Shown here in pieces: positions 1-9,853 of a stretch of DNA of 64,000 nt (positions are counted from its first letter, which is position 1; every line of letters starts with the position of its first letter). Origin of the DNA: Aureobasidium sp. EXF-3400 (lineage: Eukaryota > Ascomycota > Dothideomycetes > Dothideales > Saccotheciaceae); NCBI GenBank assembly GCA_024195585.1, contig SWBL01000154.1, positions 48,886 through 112,885 of the forward strand, written 5' to 3'. Position numbers and translations under genes: made by a program. Under the pieces are notes generated by a model, which searched no databases, was not told the DNA's origin, and was given only the letters and a program-made list of their open reading frames with translations.

Positions 1-313
1 GCAGAGTTGATAGTCTCCTCGATGGCCTTGTCGTCTCCCACACAAGTGAAGATGATATCTGAAGCATTGACGGCCTCCTCGATGCTCGAGACAACCTTGG
101 CCTTGGCAGATCCAAGACTCTCAGCAAGCTTATCGGCGCGAGATTGGGTACGGTTGAAGAGAATGATGGGGCTGGAAAGGTTGCCCTTTTCGACCAGGTT
201 CTTGACCATGCCCTGTCATGAAGCATTAACAATGTTTCGGTAAAGCTATTAGATGCGTTGTCACTTACACGGCCCATGTTGCCGAGGCCAATCCATGCAA
301 TTTGAGGAGCCAT
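1..313 (-). CDS. 3-hydroxyisobutyrate dehydrogenase-like NAD(P)-binding protein, 5' part only
   Basis: This is the N-terminal part of a 6-phosphogluconate dehydrogenase-type oxidoreductase that runs off the left edge. Exons are 313-269 and 212-1, with a 56-nt intron (268-213; donor GTAAGT, acceptor ACAG) in phase 0. The start at 313 gives MAPQIAWIGLGNMGRGMVKN, which carries the Rossmann dinucleotide motif GxGxxG. It is followed by a typical second strand (LFNRTQSRADKL) and the stretch SDIIFTCVGDD. Family members oxidise beta-hydroxyacids such as 3-hydroxyisobutyrate in valine breakdown or reduce glyoxylate/succinate semialdehyde. The catalytic lysine region is outside the window, so the substrate cannot be fixed. 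The gene is divergent from the N-acetylglutamate synthase gene. Confidence 0.8.
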   Translation of the reverse strand, partial: MAPQIAWIGLGNMGRVSDNASNSFTETLLMLHDRAWSRTWSKRATFPAPSFSSTVPNLAPISLLRVLDLPRPRLSRASRRPSMLQISSSLVWETTRPSRRLSTL

Positions 314-855
314 TGTGAGATGTGTTTTGTGTATTTAGGGAAGGTTTTGGTAGACAGAGAGTTCTGCAAAGCAATCGAGACAAATATGTCGAGCCCCAGA
401 ATACATGCCGCTGACAGTACCGAGCCGGAGAGAAGCACATGTTTGGTGAGCTTCTATGACGTTCTTGGCGTGTATAACGGACTTAGCGATGCCCCGCCAT
501 GCCCTAAGTCCATCCTCGATTCCTCGGCAACTGGGCGGCAACAAGCACGATTACGAGTCTTGTAAGACATGTTGACCAGAACAGATGGGAATGCTTAGAG
601 GCCTCGTGTCCATTTCATCATGCTACCGTGAAAAGTGGTTATCCAAAGAGGTTCAAGTCGATGTGGCAGTGAGAGAAATATGGTCCCCTTGGCCGCTGTC
701 GGCGTGCATTGTGGAGAAGTGACGATAAGATAAGGATAGCTTCAAGTATGGAGATGAGTCTTTTTGTTCCCGCCGTGCCTTGGACTATCTGGGGTGACTG
801 GTCCTCTCGTCAAGTCGTCAATCAATTCTGGAGATTGGTTGACAGGCCATGAACC
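314..855. promoter_or_regulatory. Divergent intergenic region with paired GATA sites
   Basis: No gene is seen. This 542-bp stretch lies between two divergent start codons and should hold both promoters. Two overlapping GATAAG hexamers lie at 724-729 and 729-734. In filamentous fungi such paired GATA sites are bound by AreA-type nitrogen regulators, which would suit an arginine-pathway gene and an amino-acid catabolic gene. That link is inference only. Confidence 0.35.
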
Positions 856-2860
856 ATGGCAGCATGCCTCCCGACACTTCGAAGCAGAGTGCGCCCTGAT
901 ACCGTCAAGTGTTTGCACCGCGATTTTGGCTCGCTAGCCGCCAATCGTTCCAACCATGCCAATAACGTCAACAATGGAGAGAAGAGGGACAAATTAGCCC
1001 ACAGAGTAGGCTCATTCTGTTCTTATCTACCAGTAGTACCTTATCTGACAGCAGCAGGACTTCTTCTTCGACCTTCTGAATGCGAGTTCGACCCGCAGAG
1101 ACGCCAAACAATACCTGGCTCGCTTCAAGCCCACCCTCGACAACAAACCTAACAAGACACCTGTCCTACATGATCCCAAGGATTCGAAACAACAATGGCA
1201 GCTCCAGAGGTCTGGTGTCAACCTCGGTCAGCTGTACCTCCCTACCCAAGCCGCCGCTGCCACACCGACCTTCTCCCAGTATGTAGAACAAGAAACGCAG
1301 GTTCAACGCGGCGCTGGAGAGATACACGTTGCACTGGTCTGTCTCAGAGCCCCTCATCTGATTGACGACGAGACTCTCGACGGTATCGCTCTGACCATGG
1401 CTCAACTGGTCCGTCTCGATATGCAAATCCTTCTCGTACTCAATTGCGAAGATGAGATTGTGCAAAAGAATGCGGCTTACAGGGAGGTATACCAACGCCA
1501 GGGGAGCAGAGTCGTTGCTGCCTTGGACCGCCACAACAATGAGGGTGCTCGTTATGTCGAGTCCGCCCTGAACGTCACTAACCAGGAATCCATGCCAGCT
1601 TCACGTCCCAAAGTCATGGGTACTGTAGAGCTTGGTGTGCCCAAACTGATAACACAGCCATTGAAGCGTGGCGCTATACCTGTCATACCCACAATGGCTT
1701 ACGACACAACCTGCAAGGTTGAGAATGTGTCTGTCAGCGCTGTTATGCTGGCCCTAACACGCTCCTTGTCTGGTTTGGCCGCCGTCACTGGTTCGCCAGA
1801 CAAACTACTTGAGGATACTTCACTAGACAGAATCATCATGCTCGATCCTCTAGGAGGACTGCCCACAGAAACTCGACAGGACCAGGCGCATGTCTTTGTC
1901 AACCTTGAGCAAGAGTACGATATGATTCGCGACGAGATCAGGTCCTGTGGCTTGAGTCCCCAATATCTTGACACTCTCAGTCTGGTCAGAGATTGCTTGG
2001 CTCTGCTGCCCCCTGCCTCGTCGGCATTGCTTATATCACCCGAAGAAGCAGCCATCTCTTCGCACCATTCTCGCAAGGAATCAACCATTGGCATCACGAC
2101 TCGACGACAAAAGAATCCTCTGATTCACAATCTGCTCACCAACAAACCCCTCATCTCTTCCTCTCTACCTGTCGCTCGTCTCTCCTCCAATGGCATCATC
2201 CCTTCCATGTCTTCCGAGAGTGCCACTCGCTCTACACTTGTAAAGCGTGGTATGCCATTGATGATAGTCCCCGACCTTCGAAACACGCCTTGGACACCAC
2301 CAAAGCCTGGTGAATCCACCATCGCTCTAGACAACCACCCAGATATCAATTTCCCTCGCCTCGTCGCCCTGATCGAAGACTCCTTCCGCAGACCCCTCGA
2401 TGCCCAACACTACCTCAACCGCATCAAGAACCGTGTAGCTGGCGTCATCATAGCGGGAGAATACGAAGGCGGTGCCATTTTGACCTGGGAAGAACCACGC
2501 ACCCTTGGCTACAAGCAAGCAGGAGCAAATCCAGATCCTACTCGCTTGGTACCTTACCTGGACAAGTTCGCCGTGCTCCAACGCTCCCAAGGCAGCTCTG
2601 GAGTGGCGGATATTGTCTTCCAAGCCATGGTGCGCAGTTGTTTCCCCAATGGCGTTTGCTGGCGATCTCGATCCAACAATCCTGTCAACAAGTGGTACTT
2701 TGAACGGTCAAGGGGAACATGGCATTTGCAGGATACACAATGGACCATGTTTTGGACAAACTCGGATCTAGTGGCCGATCAACAGCGCTGGGAGGACTAT
2801 GTGTCGGTGTGTAGGAACATCGAACCCAGCTGGGCAGATAACAAGGCTAAGCCTGATTGA
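856..2860 (+). CDS. arg2: Mitochondrial N-acetylglutamate synthase
   Basis: The product makes N-acetylglutamate from glutamate and acetyl-CoA, the first step of arginine synthesis, in the mitochondrion. Exons are 856-1005 and 1052-2860, with a 46-nt intron (donor GTAGGC) in phase 0, giving 652 residues. The first 50 residues are basic and Ser/Arg-rich, as expected for a mitochondrial presequence. Exon 2 opens with DFFFDLLNASSTRRDAKQYL, the conserved start of fungal NAGS. The kinase-like segment includes LDPLGGLPTE and HVFVNLEQEYD. The C-terminal GNAT domain ends in the family hallmark KWYFERSRGTWHL..TMFWT. The start has a good context (aaccATGG). The 3' splice site is a cagcagcag triplet, so one or two Gln codons may be optional. 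Confidence 0.9.
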
Positions 2861-3390
2861 TGCGCGCGCCATTGTTTTGTTTCTCTAAGAAATGTATATA
2901 ATCACAAGTAAATGATGAATTTGAATGTCTCTGTTTGAAGGTTCATAGAATGCTTTTCATCATGTCAAGATGCGTCTATCAAGATCAATCAAAGATCTGC
3001 TACTACAGCCTCTCCTTAGATTTGGCGATCACCTGCATGCTCGTATCTTGCAAAAGCTGATCCTTAATGGCTCTTTGCTCATCCATTCAGTTGCACTGGC
3101 ATCCGACCTCCGTAGAGGTCCTGATCTTGCACGAGTGCGCCATGATCGCAACAGCTTGGAGCCAAATGTGCCCTCACCGAGGCTCTTTGTTGGCTACAGC
3201 TTTGTGCTGTATCGACCACCTCTTGTTCGTAATATGCAGCAAAATGCCTTTTTTTTGTGGTCTTCCTGACCAGGTATGGAGAAGTTTCTGCCCATACCGA
3301 CGCTCTCCAAGAGCTTCATAAGGTAGAATATGTACAATCGAAAAGTACAAGCTCGAAAGCTCGGGTGTTTAATCGCGCGAACGTTTGCGA
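2861..3390. other. Convergent intergenic region, 3' UTRs
   Basis: This region lies between two converging stop codons. It has AT-rich tracts such as tgtatataatcac near 2894-2906 that could act in 3' end formation. No convincing reading frame or RNA gene is seen. Confidence 0.4.
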
Positions 3391-4451
3391 CTATGCTTTT
3401 TGTCTGCTGGGAAGGACACGGTCTTCGAATTTGCGCATGAGTTTGTTGGTCTGTTCAGCCAAACTTAAGGTTAAGATCTGGAGGAGTGTCAGCAGAAGCC
3501 GGGCTGTCAAAGAAGACGCTTTACGTACGGTATGCGGCAAGATTCGAGCCAAATGGGCAAAGAAGCCCTTGTAGACGGCAAGTGGGCCTTCCGTCTTGAT
3601 GGTTCGGAACAAGCAGTCGAATGCGCTAGAGTAGAGGTTGCCGTTCTGGTTGTACATGCGACCCATGACGGTATCCGGAGGGTGCATAACGCAGCAGACG
3701 ACGAAACCAGAGCAGGCAGAAGACATGAGATGCAGAGCAGGACTCTCTTGCATACCAAAGTGTTTTACGAGGTTGCGCTTAGCGAAGAAATATGTTGGAA
3801 GTTGGACACTAGATCCAAAGCCAGTTCGGACCATGGCAGGTACAACACCGCGATAGAGACCCTTGATACCTTCGGCACGGTAGATTTGGGAGAAACCATC
3901 GGCGGCGTTCTTGTATTGATGTTGTGCGCCAACTGGCAATGCTGGACTGTAGCTCTGGAGACGAGTCTTGACCAGGAAGAGAGGAGAGCCGAGAGCTGCA
4001 CCAATAATACCAGACGAAGCACCAGAGAAGATGTTGACCGGGAGGTTTTGCATGGCGGTAGCTTTCGGATCGTGAGCGTGTGAGAAGTCGCGGTTCAAGA
4101 GTAGAGAGTTCGTGTGGGTGCGGATGGGTTCGTAGAAGCCGAGACGGCAGCCATTGAGCATCATCTGATAGACGTAGGCACAGTTCAGGCCACGCAGTAA
4201 ACCTCTGAGACCCTCGTTCTTGAAGATGACCGACATGCCATGAAGCACACCTCGGTACATTTTTGGAGCATCCTTCCTGGCCTGCAGCTCACCCTGAAGC
4301 TGTAACCGCACCTTGACCGTCTCGAAGCTGTGAGTTACTGTGACAGCGCCGCATGCTGCAATGCCGCCAGCGACAAAAGAACTGATCGAGTTGTGTTAGT
4401 CACGGATGTTTGACGGAAGGTGTGGAGGAGCTACCCAATGCCGGTGGACAT
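3391..4451 (-). CDS. OAC1: Mitochondrial oxaloacetate carrier, OAC1-type
   Basis: This is a mitochondrial carrier family protein of 318 residues. Exons are 4451-4435, 4381-3529 and 3477-3391; introns are 53 and 51 nt. The start MSTGIGSFVAGGIAACGAVTV leads into repeat 1. The three carrier signatures are HSFETVK (repeat 1), SPLFLVK (repeat 2) and HPPDTVM (repeat 3). The segment FETVKVRLQLQGE and the C-terminal PHTILTL..EQTNK match the OAC1 subfamily, which moves oxaloacetate, sulfate and related anions across the inner membrane. Repeat 1 has Ser where the helix-kinking Pro of PX[DE]XX[KR] is usual. The last intron was placed at CTCCAG|ATC because it restores the conserved PHTIL sequence; reading through also stays open. 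The gene is divergent from SWD2. Confidence 0.85.
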
Positions 4452-4788
4452 GGCTGCTCGTCAGACTACTGAAACTGAAGAGAGAGCGCAAGGAAAGAAG
4501 ATAAAAGGCGATACGAGATACAGTCACTGCAATAGTGTCGAGAAGGAAATAAGTTAGGGACAATTTGAGAAGCAAGTTGGACTCGAAGCAGTCGAGCCGA
4601 AGTCGGAGAAGGCTGGTCGGCGCACCAAAAGGGAAGGGAGCGTCTGACGTCGTCAAAGTCCCTGAGTCGCGCTTTGAAGATCTGGGGAAACATTTTGAGC
4701 TTGACGCTGCCTTCAAAGCGCTTCCACCCTCATCAAGACCCATCTCACTCCATCCTCCCTGTCCTCCAAGATTGTACCAATCGGCGAC
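4452..4788. promoter_or_regulatory. Divergent promoter region between carrier and SWD2 genes
   Basis: This is a 337-bp gap between divergent starts. Pyrimidine tracts precede the SWD2 start, as is usual for fungal promoters. No specific site could be assigned. Confidence 0.3.
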
Positions 4789-5930
4789 ATGGGAGCAGAG
4801 AACGGACAGCCGGGCCCCATGGCCAAGGTCAGCGAGGTCATCGCGACGTACCGACCAACGAGGGTAAGTCGTCTCCTCGGCGCCTTCATGCACCTCTCCC
4901 CAACCTCAACACTGACGCAACCTGCCAGCTCTTCAAAGCCCCCAACCTGCACTACACATCGCTCGACTTCGACTCAACAGGCGAGCTGCTCCTCCTTGCT
5001 CGTACTGACGATACTCTCCATATCTATAACACAAAGGCTGGAGCCCACGCAAAAGAACTCAAGTCTCAAAAGCACGGTTGCGCCCTTGCCCGCTTTACAC
5101 ATCACTCGCAATCTGTTATCTACGCCTCGACCAAGCTCAACCATGATATCCGATACCTTTCTGCTCACGACAACTCCTACATTCGCTACTTCAAGGGTCA
5201 CACCGACAGGGTCACCTCCATCCAGCTCTGCCCTAGCAACGACACCTTCCTCTCTGCCTCTCTCGATAACACGGTCAAGTTATGGGACCTACGCTCTTCC
5301 TCTCCACAGGGCAGTCTAAATCTGCATGGCGCCGTCTTGACCGCTTACGATCCTTCGGCTACCGTCATTGCCATCGCCTCTCCCGCTACCCAGACCATTG
5401 TTCTCTATGACGTTCGCAATTACGACAAGCCTCCTTTTGCAACCTTTGACATGCAGGACATTGAACGCCGCTTCAGTCACTATGGCCAAGCTCAAGCCCA
5501 GGGTTGGACCACTCTGGAATTCAGCAACAATGGCCAGTACATCCTGGTGGGAACCAACGGCCCAGGCCACTACGTCCTTGACGCATTTGAGGGTGTGTTG
5601 AAAGCCTATCTATATCGCGCTCAAGGTCCTCCACCGTTCCCATCTCAGCTTGGTCAAAGCGACAGTCCCTTGCGCCATACTCAATCCTCGCTCCAAGGCG
5701 ACGCTTGTTTCAGCTCTGATGGCCGCTATGTCGTTTCAGCTTCGTCCAAGGGCGGCATGTTGGTATGGGACCTGCTTGCCGATAAGCGCTCTGACGGTAC
5801 CATGAATCCCATGACCGATTTGCCGGGTCCAAGAACGTCGACAGTCGTTGGCGTGAACCCCAGATACAACAACCTCGCCAGCGCTGGTCAAGATGTCGTA
5901 CTTTGGCTGCCCGACCCTGAACTGGCTTGA
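4789..5930 (+). CDS. SWD2: WD40 protein Swd2/WDR82, COMPASS and CPF subunit
   Basis: The product is a 358-residue WD40 beta-propeller of the Swd2/WDR82 family. It serves in the Set1/COMPASS histone H3K4 methyltransferase and in the cleavage and polyadenylation factor. Exons are 4789-4863 and 4929-5930; the 65-nt intron has donor GTAAGT and acceptor GCCAG in phase 0. Joining gives YRPTRLFKAPNLHYTSLDFD, the conserved family start. Hallmarks are ARFTHHSQSVIYAST, IRYFKGHTDRVTS and TFLSASLDNTVKLWDL. The C-terminal blade ends in QDVVLWLPD. Family members run about 330-400 residues, so the length fits. The longer upstream open frame is ignored because it lacks this intron. Confidence 0.93.
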
Positions 5931-6325
5931 CACCAGTATTCGAAACACATGTGTAAATTTAGCGAGGCGTTGGTGGTGTGGTTTTTTACATCTTACATTT
6001 TCCAGCATCTCTCGACCCACAAGGAGCCCGAGAAAAGGACTCTACAAATCAACAATAACACGTTTTGCATCTCACCATTGCTACTCTCAGCTTATCCGTA
6101 CTTACATCCAGAATTCAAACACGGAGGACACGAGGTACCAGTTGGTTCAAGAAAAACATTTCGATATCGCTAATGCCGAAAATACGAAAGAGGCCATGCA
6201 TGCTCTCAAAATTCCGTATGCAAACTCCTGTCAACCATGAACTTCCCAATATCAAATGTTCCATCGCTTCCTCAAATGCCATAACCAACGCCTGTCCGAT
6301 GGGACCATCTCTCCCCATTCATAAA
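5931..6325. other. Convergent intergenic region
   Basis: This gap of 395 bp lies between the converging 3' ends of SWD2 and the PARG-like gene. The overlapping short frames here lack codon bias or family resemblance. Nothing further is recognised. Confidence 0.4.
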
Positions 6326-7900
6326 TCAATAACTTTCTTGCTCAGAATAGCGTCGCAAGTAATCGCTCAATCCATTGCCAAAGTTCAGTGGCTCAACATC
6401 ATCTAGACCACCTTCGCCTCTGAGCATGGGGCTAGTGCCGGAACCTCCTCGCCTCTGCTTTGCCAAGAGTGACGAGAGGCCATTGATGGAACCGGAAAAC
6501 CATCCACTTTCGGTGTCGAAGCCAACATGCTCGAAGTCATCGGTTACATGAGACTCGACACTCTTATTCGGTACACTGGTTCCTGGAACGCGAAACTCGT
6601 AGATATCTGATGTCGATGGAGACACTGAACCTGATGAGGCAATATCGCTACTGTCGAAGTTGTAATAGCCCCCTTCTTCACCTTCGAAGCCGCCTGCAGC
6701 TTCAGGGTATGAGGCGTCTTCCACTTCCTCATCAATTGGATCTAGTGGCATTTCGTCTTCTTCTGGTCCGGAGCCTGCTTGTGACAGCTGTTTGTTCAGA
6801 CTGGCCAATACGTCTCGAAGGCGAGCTTTGCTTCGAGGATTTGAGATTTGGTCAAGCTGCAGCTCAGTTTCCTGAATCTTGGATACCAGCTCCGAGATGA
6901 GCTCCGAAGTAGGACTTTGGGTACCAGCGGCCTGTGGCTCGGGTGTCACCTCTGCAGGTGGTGATGTAGATTCTTTGGCCAAGACGTCTCCGAAGCACTT
7001 TTCGAACTCTTTGAGTTGACCACGGTCAGTGATAGCGAAAACAATCTCCTTGATGCCTGGCCAGGACTCCGCCTTTCTGGTAGTACCAAGTATGACGCGT
7101 TTCCAGATCTTTGCGACTTCGCGTACAGGGTTTCCATAAGCACCGCAACCCCAGGCTCCAAGAATGAGCTTTTCAGCTCCACGAGATTGCGCCATGCGAA
7201 GCACGCCACGCATCTTGTGTGTCACGAGTTCACGGTCACGGTCGCAATAACTCACACCACATGAGCAGCCGCCTTCGGCTTCCTCCTTCTCAGCAATGCG
7301 AGCACTGTTGGTCTCTGGGAATCGAATCATGGCCGCGCTGATGACATCAACGAAGAAACGTTCGCGTTTTGGTAGGTCTTCTGCTTCTGGTGTACTATCT
7401 CTGTGCACCAAAACATCCTGAGTCACAACTCCGCCCACTTCCGGTAGCCGATAGAAGTCATCCCAGAGAGAAGCGTACAAGGTGGTACGCATGCAAAGAA
7501 ATTCTTCGGAACTGGTTGCCCCGTCCAAAAATCCACCACCAGGGCGCAAAGGAGAGGCCATGTTTAGGATGCAGACATTTGTCGACCTGGTCGCTTGCTT
7601 TGAAGTCGCCAACGCAGCAGCAGATTGCCGGCGAGACGAGTGAGTTAGGCGACGAGCTGCAGTAAGAGAATCCGTGTTACAGAGTCTGATCGTCAAGTTT
7701 GATGTCGATGACTTGTCGGTGCCGCTTTCCGCTTTGGGATCGGTCGTCAAGACAGCATTGTGGACGCCATGTCTGGCCCTCGGACTCGACTTGAGAATAT
7801 CCGGAATTACTTTGTTGACAGTATCCTTTGCCCTCTTGGCCCGATCGGAACGTCTGTTTGCCTGAGGAGTAACAACGACTGTTGGTTGCAGCCGTCCCAT
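6326..7900 (-). CDS. Microbial-type poly(ADP-ribose) glycohydrolase domain protein
   Basis: The product is a 524-residue protein with a microbial-type PARG catalytic domain (TIGR02452/DUF2263, macrodomain fold). Such enzymes remove poly(ADP-ribose). The ribose-binding loop GGGFLDGATSSEE lies near residues 119-131; bacterial PARGs have GGG-x(6-8)-QEE, so the Gln before the Glu pair is Ser here while both Glu are kept. Further conserved pieces are NMASPLRPGG before the loop, VGGVVTQDVLVHRD, FVDVISAAMIRFPE and LILGAWGCGAYGN. The last ~180 residues are acidic, low in complexity and probably disordered, with a short Glu/Gln-rich helix. The start was set at the first in-frame ATG (7900); the frame is open further upstream. 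Activity is inferred from the fold. Confidence 0.8.
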   Translation of the reverse strand: MGRLQPTVVVTPQANRRSDRAKRAKDTVNKVIPDILKSSPRARHGVHNAVLTTDPKAESGTDKSSTSNLTIRLCNTDSLTAARRLTHSSRRQSAAALATSKQATRSTNVCILNMASPLRPGGGFLDGATSSEEFLCMRTTLYASLWDDFYRLPEVGGVVTQDVLVHRDSTPEAEDLPKRERFFVDVISAAMIRFPETNSARIAEKEEAEGGCSCGVSYCDRDRELVTHKMRGVLRMAQSRGAEKLILGAWGCGAYGNPVREVAKIWKRVILGTTRKAESWPGIKEIVFAITDRGQLKEFEKCFGDVLAKESTSPPAEVTPEPQAAGTQSPTSELISELVSKIQETELQLDQISNPRSKARLRDVLASLNKQLSQAGSGPEEDEMPLDPIDEEVEDASYPEAAGGFEGEEGGYYNFDSSDIASSGSVSPSTSDIYEFRVPGTSVPNKSVESHVTDDFEHVGFDTESGWFSGSINGLSSLLAKQRRGGSGTSPMLRGEGGLDDVEPLNFGNGLSDYLRRYSEQESY

Positions 7901-8935
7901 GATTGCTTTTCGTCCGGGAAGGATCCTTGGCAAGATATTTGGCTGGTAGCTTGTCGTGATCAAGAAATGAGTTGGAGGATACGACGAGTCCAGCAGCCAG
8001 GTAAAAGAAGGGAACAGAGAAGAACGGGGAGTGACAAACAGGAAAATTAAGACAATGATGGGCGATTCAGCGAGTACTAGGCGTGTTGGCTGACGTTGGC
8101 AGGCCTGACATGTGAAAGTGTACTATATTAGCCAGATGACGTTCCAGCTCCACAGCCGAACAACGGAAGCATGTGCAAGCCGGTGAATACAGAGGAAGAG
8201 AGATGGTCAGATGGAGAATGGGATTCTGCGAGACGGTTGGTTGGAGAGCCGAAGGAAAAACGGAGAAGCACGAAGGGATGGACATGGGAGGAGAGACAAG
8301 TGACTGCATCACAACTGCATGCGGCATCTTCGATGGATTGAACTCTGACCGTGGAAACGCCCACGCTGGACGCCAAGCTTAGCATGTGAAGATGCCGCAA
8401 GCGGGCCACGAGGACGGATGTCGGCTCTAACGAACGCAAGACGCAGCATCAGAGTCGTGTGCGTAATCCCAAAGACCGTTTGTGCTCTTGACTCTGGAGC
8501 AATCGCGACAGAAAAACATGTCTCAATTCCTTGCTGGCCTTCACCAAACTAAGCGTATTCAGAGGTGTGTTCACACACAATGGTTGGATTGAGTTTCGCA
8601 CATCAGCGTCGGTATATAGTACCAATGTTCGCTAGCTGGTCCATATTGCGCTGCATAAACAGTTGGGCGGATTTAACCGATCTGGGAATACGACGCGCTG
8701 GCTCGGTAGGAGAGCGTTACAAGCACCTCATAGTTTGATTTGGAGCAGCACCCGATTTATCGATTGATACATCTCCAATTTTATTGGAGCCATTTGCTTT
8801 TGTTAGGTTAGGGCACGCGAGGCACGGCGTGGACAAGTCGAGAACAGCGACGTGCGTCTCAGAGGTCGGCTGACGGCTACCTAATATCATCGTTGCTTAT
8901 ACTTGGTACCGTCCTCGTACACAATATTGGCCGAC
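7901..8935. promoter_or_regulatory. Divergent intergenic region between PARG-like and TRS31 genes
   Basis: About 1 kb between divergent starts. Small frames in both directions have no family resemblance. It presumably carries both promoters; no specific site is called. Confidence 0.3.
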
Positions 8936-9667
8936 ATGGCTACTCAGCAGCACCCGCAACAGCAACAATCGCTGCCGCAGCAGACACAGACGCAGTCCAA
9001 TGCAGTGCCTGGGGCTGCCAGGCCGAGCTCGTACACAGCGCTGCCTCCACCGCCAACCTACACACCACTGCGCTATGCCAGTAATCGAAAGACCATCTAC
9101 GACCGCAACCTCAACCGAGCTCGCACATCCGAGTTGAGCCTGGCATCCTTTGCTCACCTCTTCAACACCCTGATTGCATACCACCAAGCTCGCGCGCCCT
9201 CTGTCTCGGACCTTGAGGCCAGGTTGGCCCAATCGGCATACCCCATAGGTGTCAAGCTGCTCGATCTGCTCCTGTTCCGCATGCCGCCCCGTACAGCCTC
9301 CCGACCGACTCGCTTGCTTGACCTCCTGCAATTCATACATACAACCTTGTGGCGCTCCTTGTTTGGTCGTCCTGCTGATGCTCTCGAGGCCAGCACTGGC
9401 AACAACAATGACTATATGATTGTGGACAACGATCCCCTTGTCAATACATACATCAGCATTCCCAAGGAGATGAGCCAGCTCAACTGCGCCGCCTTTGTCG
9501 GTGGCATCATTGAGGGTGTATGCGATGCTGCCGGTTTCTCGACAGACGGAGTTACAGCGCATTGGGCAGAAAACGATGAGCTCTGGCCATCCAAGACCAT
9601 TTTCCTCGTCAAGTTCAAGCCTGAAGTGGTGGAAAGAGAAGAAGCACTCAAGGCTGGAGGCGGTTGA
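8936..9667 (+). CDS. TRS31: TRAPP complex subunit Trs31/TRAPPC5
   Basis: The product is a 243-residue Bet3-family core subunit of TRAPP, the Ypt1/Rab1 exchange factor and tether in ER-Golgi and autophagy traffic. It is a single exon. The N-terminal ~40 residues are Gln/Pro-rich. The Bet3-like domain starts at TIYDRNLNRARTSELSLASF and continues through YPIGVKLLDLL, RPTRLLDLLQFIHTTLW, IPKEMSQLNCAAFVGGIIEG and GFSTDGVTAHW, all typical of Trs31. The start is the ATG at 8936 in context gacATGG; the open frame extends 33 nt upstream but only from a TTG codon. Fungal homologues are longer than the animal protein because of the same low-complexity head. It converges with LAS1. Confidence 0.92.
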   Translation: MATQQHPQQQQSLPQQTQTQSNAVPGAARPSSYTALPPPPTYTPLRYASNRKTIYDRNLNRARTSELSLASFAHLFNTLIAYHQARAPSVSDLEARLAQSAYPIGVKLLDLLLFRMPPRTASRPTRLLDLLQFIHTTLWRSLFGRPADALEASTGNNNDYMIVDNDPLVNTYISIPKEMSQLNCAAFVGGIIEGVCDAAGFSTDGVTAHWAENDELWPSKTIFLVKFKPEVVEREEALKAGGG

Positions 9668-9853
9668 TTCTTGATGTAAAGACTTGCTTCTTTACAACTA
9701 TCGAGATGAAACGGTGAACATCAGCCCATAGAAAGGCTCAAGAATTACAGCCCTGGAATGGGATTTCCAACAGATCATCTCTAGAGCAAGCAGCTCCTCC
9801 TCAGAGGACTCTTCTCAGGCCGGCTGCTTTGCTTAGGCACTTATTCTGTCAGG

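Noticed and set aside
856..1005. Arginine attenuator peptide-type uORF upstream of arg2
   Set aside because: The conserved peptide is a feature of the carbamoyl-phosphate synthetase small subunit leader; no such peptide is seen here, and the frame instead splices into NAGS as its presequence.
8897..9562. 221-codon frame on the minus strand
   Set aside because: It overlaps TRS31 antisense and lacks conserved sequence; TRS31 is a clear family match.
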